64,000 nt of DNA from assembly GCF_016650635.1 (NCBI RefSeq), contig NZ_JAEKFI010000004.1, forward strand, positions 496,001 through 560,000, in the 5' to 3' direction. The first letter of the stretch is position 1, and each line of letters begins with the position of its first letter. A program made the translations under genes and the position numbers. A model generated the notes under the pieces. That model made no database searches, was not told where the DNA came from, and saw only the letters and a list, made by a program, of their open reading frames with translations. The stretch comes from Pseudomonas sp. TH43 (GTDB taxonomy: Bacteria; Pseudomonadota; Gammaproteobacteria; Pseudomonadales; Pseudomonadaceae). This document shows, piece by piece, positions 58,464 to 64,000 of this stretch.

Positions 58464-59909
58464 ATGCAATTGATCTGGCTGCGCAGCGACTTGCGCCAAC
58501 ACGACAACACCGCCCTCGCGGCCGCCGCAGCCCGTGGCCCGACCGTGGCCGTGTACCTGTTGAGCCCACAGCAATGGCTGGAACACGACGATGCTGCGTG
58601 CAAAGTCGATTTCTGGCTGCGCAATCTCGATGAGCTGAGCAAAAGCCTCGGCGAACTGAACATTCCCTTATTGATCCGCACGGCAACCCATTGGGATCAA
58701 GCCCCGGCGGAACTGCTCAAGCTCTGCCGGCAATTGAAGATCGAAGCGGTCCACGCCAACGAAGAATACGGCGTGCACGAAAGCCGTCGCGATGCAGCAG
58801 TGGCCGAAACCCTGCAGGCCGAGGGCATTGAATTTCGCAGCTACCTCGACCAGTTGCTGTTCAAGCCCGGCACTGTCCTGACCAAGACCGACACTTATTT
58901 CAAAGTGTTCAGTCAGTTCAGAAAGGTCTGCTACGAACGCCTGCATCGTTCAATGCCGTCGTTGGTCAAAGCCCCCGGCAAGCAGGCAAAACTTGCGCTC
59001 GACAGTGACCCGGTTCCAGCCTCTGTCAAAGGCTTCGCCACACCGAGCGACTCCCTGCGCGCCCTTTGGCCGGCGGGCGAACACGAAGCCCGACGCCGCC
59101 TCGATACGTTCACCGACGCGCAAATCGACTACTACCAAAGCGAACGCGACTTCCCGGCCAAGCCCGGCACCAGCCAGCTCTCGGCTTATCTGGCCGCCGG
59201 CGTCATCTCACCGCGCCAATGTTTGCACGCCGCCCTGCAAAGCAATCAGGGTGAATTCGAAAGCGGCAAGGTCGGCGCCGTCACCTGGATCAACGAGCTG
59301 TTGTGGCGCGAGTTCTACAAACACATTCTGGTCGGTTATCCACGGGTCTCGCGCCATCGCGCCTTCCGCCCGGAAACCGAAGCGCTGGCCTGGCGCGATG
59401 CGCCCGACGACCTCGCCGCGTGGCAGGAAGCGCGCACCGGCCTGCCGATCATCGACGCGGCGATGCGCCAATTGCTCGACACCGGCTGGATGCACAATCG
59501 CCTGCGCATGGTCGTGGCGATGTTCCTGACCAAAAACCTGCTGATCGACTGGCGCGAAGGCGAACGCTTTTTCATGCGTCACTTGATCGACGGCGACCTG
59601 GCCGCGAACAACGGCGGCTGGCAATGGAGCTCGTCGACGGGCACTGATTCGGCTCCGTACTTCCGCATTTTCAACCCGTTGAGCCAGTCGGAAAAATTCG
59701 ACAGCGAAGGCCTGTTCATCAAGCACTGGCTGCCTGAACTGGCCGGGCTCAACAAAAAGGAAATTCATAACCCGGCCCATCTCGGCGGGCTGTTCGGCGT
59801 CGCCGATTATCCCGCGCCGATCGTTAACCTCAGCGCTTCACGCGAGCGTGCCTTGGCCGCGTTCAAGAACCTGCCGTCACGTGCACCTACCGGAGATGGC
59901 GATGAGTGA
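58464..59909 (+). CDS. phr: Deoxyribodipyrimidine photolyase (class I CPD photolyase)
   Basis: Repairs cyclobutane pyrimidine dimers using blue light. The N-terminal antenna domain starts LIWLRSDLRQHDNTALAAAAARGP; the FAD-binding helical domain contains EFYKHILVGYPRVSRHRAF, ARTGLPIIDAAMRQLLDTGWMHNRLRMVVAMFLTKNLLIDWR and NNGGWQWSSSTGTDSAPYFRIFNP, including the conserved Trp residues for electron transfer. Length of 481 is close to E. coli PhrA. Sixteen bases after the regulator gene, so co-regulated with it. Confidence 0.96.
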   Translation: MQLIWLRSDLRQHDNTALAAAAARGPTVAVYLLSPQQWLEHDDAACKVDFWLRNLDELSKSLGELNIPLLIRTATHWDQAPAELLKLCRQLKIEAVHANEEYGVHESRRDAAVAETLQAEGIEFRSYLDQLLFKPGTVLTKTDTYFKVFSQFRKVCYERLHRSMPSLVKAPGKQAKLALDSDPVPASVKGFATPSDSLRALWPAGEHEARRRLDTFTDAQIDYYQSERDFPAKPGTSQLSAYLAAGVISPRQCLHAALQSNQGEFESGKVGAVTWINELLWREFYKHILVGYPRVSRHRAFRPETEALAWRDAPDDLAAWQEARTGLPIIDAAMRQLLDTGWMHNRLRMVVAMFLTKNLLIDWREGERFFMRHLIDGDLAANNGGWQWSSSTGTDSAPYFRIFNPLSQSEKFDSEGLFIKHWLPELAGLNKKEIHNPAHLGGLFGVADYPAPIVNLSASRERALAAFKNLPSRAPTGDGDE

Positions 59910-60324
59910 ATTCCTGCGCCGTTTCGCCCGCCAGTTCTGCGAGTTGAACAAAGACAACCTGCACCGGCTGGGCGAGCTGTACAGCGATGACATTCACTTC
60001 ACCGACCCGTTGCACGAGGTGCAGGGGCTGACACAGTTGCGCACCTACTTTAGCGAGTTGTACGCCAACGTCAGCGAACTGCGTTTCGACTTTCATGGCT
60101 TCGACCAGATCAGCGATTGCGAAGGTTATTTGCGCTGGGTCATGAGTTATCGCCATCCGCGTCTGGCGGGTGGTCGCGTCATACGCGTCAGCGGCTGCTC
60201 GCATCTGCTCTGGCGCGACAAGGTCTATCGCCACCGGGATTACTTCGATGCCGGGGCACTGTTGTATGAACATTTACCCGTATTGGGCCGGGTGATCGCC
60301 TGGCTAAAAAGGAGAATGGGATGA
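59902..60324 (+). CDS. SnoaL/NTF2-like protein of the light operon
   Basis: A 140-residue protein of the NTF2 fold: FARQFCELNKDNLHRLGELYSDDIHFTDPLHEVQGLTQLRTYFSELYANVSELRFDFHGF ... DKVYRHRDYFDAGALLYEHLPVLGRVIAWLKRRMG. Such folds bind small hydrophobic molecules or act as lyases/isomerases. The start with GGAG six bases upstream was chosen; the gene overlaps phr by eight bases and the SDR gene by four. No enzymatic role is known. Confidence 0.88.
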   Translation: MSEFLRRFARQFCELNKDNLHRLGELYSDDIHFTDPLHEVQGLTQLRTYFSELYANVSELRFDFHGFDQISDCEGYLRWVMSYRHPRLAGGRVIRVSGCSHLLWRDKVYRHRDYFDAGALLYEHLPVLGRVIAWLKRRMG

Positions 60325-61103
60325 GTCGTACACCACAACGGCGTTATTGGTTGACCGGGGCCAGCAGTGGCATCGGCGCCGCGCTGTCTGAAGAGATCCT
60401 CAAAACCGGCGCGCACCTGGCGGTCAGCGCGCGTCAGATCGCACCGCTCAAAGTCTTGTCGCAACGCTATCCGGGCCAAGTGCTGGTGGTGCCGGGAGAC
60501 CTGACCAACAGCCAGACCGTCCGTGAAATCGGCGAACAGATCGCCGAAGACTGGGGCTCGCTGGACTCGGTGATTCTCAACGCCGGCACCTGCGAGTACG
60601 TCGATGCGAAACAGTTCGACGCCTCGATCATCGAGCACGTGGTGCGCACCAATCTGCTCGCCAGCAGCTATTGCATCGAAGCCGCCCTGCCCCTGTTGCG
60701 CAAAGGCACCGCGCCACATTTGGTGGGTGTCGCCAGCTCGGTGACTTATCTGCCATTGCCGCGTGCCGAAGCCTATGGCGCATCGAAAGCCGGGCTGCGT
60801 TACCTGTTCGAATCGCTGCGCATCGATCTGGCGGACGAAGGCATTGAAGTCACCGTGGTCAGCCCCGGTTTCGTCGAAACGCCGCTGACGGCGAAAAACG
60901 ACTTCCCGATGCCGCTCAGTTGGCCTGTGGATAAAGCCGCGCGGCACATCTTCGCCAAACTTCAGGATCGGCCACTGGAAATCGCTTTCCCGGCATTGTT
61001 CATGGCGGCGCTGTGGCCGCTGTCGAAACTCCCCGCAAGCCTCCAGTTGGCGATTGGCAAGCGCATGGTGCGCAAGTCGCCGCCGCTGCGAGATCCAGCA
61101 TGA
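60321..61103 (+). CDS. Short-chain dehydrogenase/reductase of the light operon
   Basis: NAD(P)-dependent SDR of 260 residues. Cofactor motif TGASSGIGAALSEEIL (about residues 11-26), NAG in VILNAGTCEYVD, Ser near VASSVTYLP and YGASKAGLRYLFESL with the catalytic Tyr and Lys. Substrate unknown; homologues occur beside cyclopropane-synthase-like genes in singlet-oxygen and light regulons, suggesting lipid chemistry. Overlaps both neighbours by four bases. Confidence 0.9.
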   Translation: MSRTPQRRYWLTGASSGIGAALSEEILKTGAHLAVSARQIAPLKVLSQRYPGQVLVVPGDLTNSQTVREIGEQIAEDWGSLDSVILNAGTCEYVDAKQFDASIIEHVVRTNLLASSYCIEAALPLLRKGTAPHLVGVASSVTYLPLPRAEAYGASKAGLRYLFESLRIDLADEGIEVTVVSPGFVETPLTAKNDFPMPLSWPVDKAARHIFAKLQDRPLEIAFPALFMAALWPLSKLPASLQLAIGKRMVRKSPPLRDPA

Positions 61104-62347
61104 AAATCGCCATCGTCGGCAGCGGGATCGCCGGGCTTACTTGCGCCCACCTGCTCAATCGCCGCCATGACGTGCACGTGTTCGAGGCCAGCGACTGGGT
61201 CGGCGGCCACACGCACACGGTCAACGTCACCGTCGACGGTCGCGAATACGCAGTGGACACCGGTTTCATCGTGTTCAACGACTGGACCTACCCGAATTTC
61301 ATTCGCTTGCTCGGGCAGCTCGGGGTGCCTTTCAAGGCGACCGAGATGAGTTTTTCGGTGACCGATCCAGACACCGGCCTGGAGTACAACGGCAACAACC
61401 TCAACAGCCTGTTCGCCCAGCGCAGCAATCTGCTTTCGCCGGGGTTCTGGGGCATGCTGCGCGATATTCTGCGCTTCAACAAAGAGGCTCAGCGCGACCT
61501 CGCCGAACTGCGCATCGCCAGCGACATGACGCTCGACGACTACCTCAAGGCAGGCCAATACGGCGAGCGCTTCATCCTGCATTACATCGTGCCGATGGGC
61601 GCAGCGATCTGGTCGATGTCGATGGCCGAGATGCTCAATTTTCCGCTGCAGTTCTTTGTGCGTTTTTTCAAAAACCATGGACTGCTGTCAGTCAGTGATC
61701 GCCCGCAATGGCAAGTCATCGAAGGCGGTTCCAGCGCCTACATCGCACCGCTGACCGCGCCCTTCAAAGACAAGATCCGCCTGAACTGCCCGGTGCACCG
61801 CGTCGATCGCGATGAGCACGGCGTGGTTATCCACAGCCCCGCCGGCATCGAGCACTTCGACAAAGTGGTGTTCGCCTGCCACAGCGATCAGGCGCTGCAA
61901 CTGCTGGCCACCCCGAGCGATGCCGAACGCGCGATCCTCGGCGCCCTGCCCTACGCCGACAACGAGGTGGTGCTGCACACCGATACGCGTTTGCTGCCAA
62001 CACGCAAACTGGCGTGGGCGAGCTGGAATTATCGCCTCGGCGGGTCTGGCCATACCCTGGCCGCCGTCACCTACGACATGAACATTCTGCAGGGCATCCA
62101 GAGCGACACCACGTTCTGCGTCAGCCTCAACCAGAGCGCCGGCATCAGCCCGTTCAAAGTGCTCGCCAAGTACACCTACGCGCACCCGCAATACAGCCTG
62201 GCGGCCGTGGCGGCACAAAACCGCTGGGCGGAACTGGACGGCGAGCAGCACACCCATTATTGCGGTGCCTATTGGGCCAACGGCTTCCATGAAGACGGCG
62301 TAGTCAGCGCACTGCGGGTAGCGTCGTCGTTCGGGGAAACGTTATGA
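61100..62347 (+). CDS. FAD-dependent amine-oxidase-like oxidoreductase of the light operon
   Basis: Flavoprotein of 415 residues. The dinucleotide motif is AIVGSGIAGLTCAHLLNRRHDVHVFEASDWVGGHTHTV (about residues 4-41); the end carries YCGAYWANGFHEDGVVSALRVA as FAD contact. Belongs to the phytoene-desaturase/amine-oxidase superfamily. In furan-fatty-acid or singlet-oxygen clusters of other bacteria such proteins neighbour CFA-synthase homologues, so a lipid desaturase is a reasonable but untested guess. ATGA overlaps on both sides. Confidence 0.9.
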   Translation: MKIAIVGSGIAGLTCAHLLNRRHDVHVFEASDWVGGHTHTVNVTVDGREYAVDTGFIVFNDWTYPNFIRLLGQLGVPFKATEMSFSVTDPDTGLEYNGNNLNSLFAQRSNLLSPGFWGMLRDILRFNKEAQRDLAELRIASDMTLDDYLKAGQYGERFILHYIVPMGAAIWSMSMAEMLNFPLQFFVRFFKNHGLLSVSDRPQWQVIEGGSSAYIAPLTAPFKDKIRLNCPVHRVDRDEHGVVIHSPAGIEHFDKVVFACHSDQALQLLATPSDAERAILGALPYADNEVVLHTDTRLLPTRKLAWASWNYRLGGSGHTLAAVTYDMNILQGIQSDTTFCVSLNQSAGISPFKVLAKYTYAHPQYSLAAVAAQNRWAELDGEQHTHYCGAYWANGFHEDGVVSALRVASSFGETL

Positions 62348-63159
62348 ACAGCGCCCTTTACAGCGGCTGGATCGGTCATCGGCGTTTCTCGCCGCGCCAG
62401 CATGCGTTCCGCTACAAGATCGGCTTGCTCTACCTCGATCTGAGCGAACAGGAGGCAGTGCTGGCGTTGTCGCCGCTGGCTGGGCGCAGTCGCTTTGCGC
62501 CGTTCTCCTTTCGCGAGACCGACTACCTGAAAACCTTCACCGGTCGCGGCGTGCGCCTGATCGATGCCGTGCGCCAGCAGGTCGGCGCCGCCATCGGTCA
62601 TGAGCCACAAGGCTCGGTCTGCCTGCTGACCCAGGCACGCAGTTGGGGCTTGTCGTTCAACCCGGTGAGTTTCTTTTATTGCCACGAAGCCGACGGGCAA
62701 CTGGCGGCGATTGTCTGCGAAGTCACCAACACGCCGTGGCGCGAGCGCTATCACTATGTGTTGCCGGCGCGCGCACCCGCCAACCTGCAGGACTTTCATC
62801 AGCACTTTGCGGTGGCCAAGGCCTTCCACGTTTCGCCCTTCCTGCCGCGCGATCTTGAATACCGCATGAGTTTCAGCCCCGCCGCGCAAACCCTCGGCGT
62901 GCACATGGCCGACTGGCAGGGCGAACAAAAACTGTTCGATGCGACCCTCAACCTGCAGCGCGAGGCGCTTGACCGCGACAGCCTGCATCGCTACCTGCGA
63001 CGTTTTCCGTGGATGACCGCAAAAACCGCATTGGCCATCTACTGGCAAGCGCTGCGACTGCTGCTCAAACGCGCACCGATCTTTGCTCATCAGGCTGCCG
63101 ACGGCAGCTTTCAAACCGCCACTGTGCCTCCCAAGGAGCACCGCCATGAAATCCTCTAG
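62344..63159 (+). CDS. DUF1365 family protein of the light operon
   Basis: A 271-residue protein with the DUF1365 pattern: SALYSGWIGHRRFSPRQHAFRYKIGLLYLDLSE, then RSWGLSFNPVSFFYCHEADGQLAAIVCEVTNTPWRERYHYVLPA and KAFHVSPFLPRDLEYRMSFSPA. No activity is known. The family is nearly always next to the FAD oxidoreductase and CFA-like methyltransferase, pointing to one pathway. Confidence 0.92.
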   Translation: MNSALYSGWIGHRRFSPRQHAFRYKIGLLYLDLSEQEAVLALSPLAGRSRFAPFSFRETDYLKTFTGRGVRLIDAVRQQVGAAIGHEPQGSVCLLTQARSWGLSFNPVSFFYCHEADGQLAAIVCEVTNTPWRERYHYVLPARAPANLQDFHQHFAVAKAFHVSPFLPRDLEYRMSFSPAAQTLGVHMADWQGEQKLFDATLNLQREALDRDSLHRYLRRFPWMTAKTALAIYWQALRLLLKRAPIFAHQAADGSFQTATVPPKEHRHEIL

Positions 63160-64000
63160 CCTGTCGGTCAGTCGGCTCAGCACTAACGGTTTGACCGGTT
63201 CGCTGCTGCGCCGCGGCGTATTGCGCCAATTGGGTCAGCTTAAACACGGGCAATTGCTGGTGGTCGAGGATGGCGAACAGCTGTTGTTCGGCACGCCGGG
63301 CAGTGCATTGCTGGGGGAAATCCACGTCACCGATGCGGCAGTCTGGGGCATGGTTGCCAGCAATGGTTCGATCGGCGCGGGCGAGGCATTTATCCACGGT
63401 TACTGGAGTTCACCGGACTTGACCGCGGTGGTGCGCGTGTTCGTCAGCAACCTCGACGTGCTCGATGCGATGGAGGGCGGCCTGGCCCGCCTCAGCCGGC
63501 CGTTGGTGCAGGGCCTGCACTGGCTCAACCGCAACACCCGCAAGGGTTCACAGAAGAACATCGCGGCGCATTACGACCTCGGCAACGATCTGTTCGAGCA
63601 GTTTCTCGACCCGACCATGATGTATTCGGCGGCGCAGTTCCTTTCGCCCGAAGACAGCCTGGAGCAAGCACAACTGAACAAACTCGAGCGTATCTGCCAG
63701 AAGCTCGCGCTCAAGCCCAGCGATCATTTGCTGGAGATCGGCACCGGTTGGGGCAGCATGGCGCTCTACGCCGCGCAGAACTACGGTTGCCGCGTCACCA
63801 CAACGACGCTGTCGAAAGAGCAGTACGCGTTCACCGCACAACGTATCGAACAACTCGGTTTGCAGAATCAAGTGACGTTGTTGCTTGAGGACTACCGCGA
63901 CCTCACCGGCGAATACGACAAACTGGTGTCGATCGAGATGATCGAAGCGGTCGGCCATCGCTTTCTGCCGACGTACTTCAAACAGTGCGCGCATCTGCTC
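63146..64000 (+). CDS. CFA-synthase-like SAM methyltransferase (UfaM type), truncated by the window end
   Basis: The first 285 codons of a protein that is normally about 420 residues. The SAM-binding motif is LLEIGTGWGSMALYAAQNYGCRVTTTTLSKEQ (about residues 194-225), after AAHYDLGNDLFEQFLDPTMMYSAAQF, which binds the lipid-substrate region in cyclopropane fatty acid synthases. The SIEMIEAVGHRFLP segment follows. In P. putida a light-inducible homologue is annotated ufaM, involved in methylated furan fatty acids. It overlaps DUF1365 by 14 bases; AAGGAG lies before the ATG. Confidence 0.92.
   Translation, partial: MKSSSLSVSRLSTNGLTGSLLRRGVLRQLGQLKHGQLLVVEDGEQLLFGTPGSALLGEIHVTDAAVWGMVASNGSIGAGEAFIHGYWSSPDLTAVVRVFVSNLDVLDAMEGGLARLSRPLVQGLHWLNRNTRKGSQKNIAAHYDLGNDLFEQFLDPTMMYSAAQFLSPEDSLEQAQLNKLERICQKLALKPSDHLLEIGTGWGSMALYAAQNYGCRVTTTTLSKEQYAFTAQRIEQLGLQNQVTLLLEDYRDLTGEYDKLVSIEMIEAVGHRFLPTYFKQCAHLL

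Overview
The window is a 64 kb piece of a gamma-proteobacterial chromosome, almost certainly a Pseudomonas of the fluorescens/putida group. The gene order (dcw cluster, rnpB, lpoA-yraN-gmhA-dolP, sspBA, petABC, rpsI-rplM, zapE, trpS, mqo, hpt/upp/uraA, hemH) matches the pseudomonad arrangement, coding density is high, codons are GC-rich, and the intergenic gaps carry the short palindromic REP/REPIN repeats typical of that group. Nearly everything is core genome. I see no insertion sequence, prophage, integron, CRISPR array or tRNA gene.

Layout. 1-4257: start of the division and cell-wall cluster on the minus strand (mraZ, rsmH, ftsL, ftsI, murE cut by the window edge), with a readable promoter and MraZ boxes. 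4554-5888: RNase P RNA and rsmI. 6066-9503: plus-strand envelope operon lpoA-yraN-gmhA-dolP. 9586-14468: minus-strand sspB, sspA, cytochrome bc1 (petABC) and ribosomal proteins S9/L13. 14714-23813: oxidoreductase, acyl-CoA dehydrogenase with a divergent GlxA-type regulator, zapE, trpS with an extra C-terminal domain, a hydrolase, zapG, an OmpA-like lipoprotein and an MBL hydrolase. 23920-32138: a MalT-like LuxR regulator with DUF1329, DUF1302 and an acyl-CoA ligase, a lipid-catabolic module of unknown detail. 32285-46678: a frameshifted MFS transporter next to an AraC regulator, a LysE exporter, a hydroxyacid dehydrogenase, rsmC, a manganese riboswitch with its UPF0016 exporter, an M48 lipoprotein protease, a chemoreceptor, a divergent SRAP protein and several small proteins, separated by repeat clusters that include a 112-bp tandem array. 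47385-52777: mqo, small proteins, hpt, and upp-uraA.

52988-64000 is the most interesting part: a light and photo-oxidative stress cluster. A MerR-type regulator resembling class II LitR/PplR sits in an eight-gene plus-strand operon with a two-domain tRNA 4-thiouridine desulfidase (RudS type), DNA photolyase, an NTF2-like protein, an SDR, an FAD oxidoreductase, DUF1365 and a cyclopropane-fatty-acid-synthase-like methyltransferase (cut by the right edge). Upstream lie a FAD oxidoreductase plus Trp-rich microprotein pair and, divergently, a TIGR01777 protein and ferrochelatase. Three sites of the form T(G/A)TACA-12-TGTACA, the motif reported for PplR1 of P. putida, stand exactly at the two promoter regions (one with a single mismatch). 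Together these genes would repair light-damaged DNA, remove the near-UV chromophore of tRNA, remodel unsaturated membrane lipids and adjust porphyrin use.
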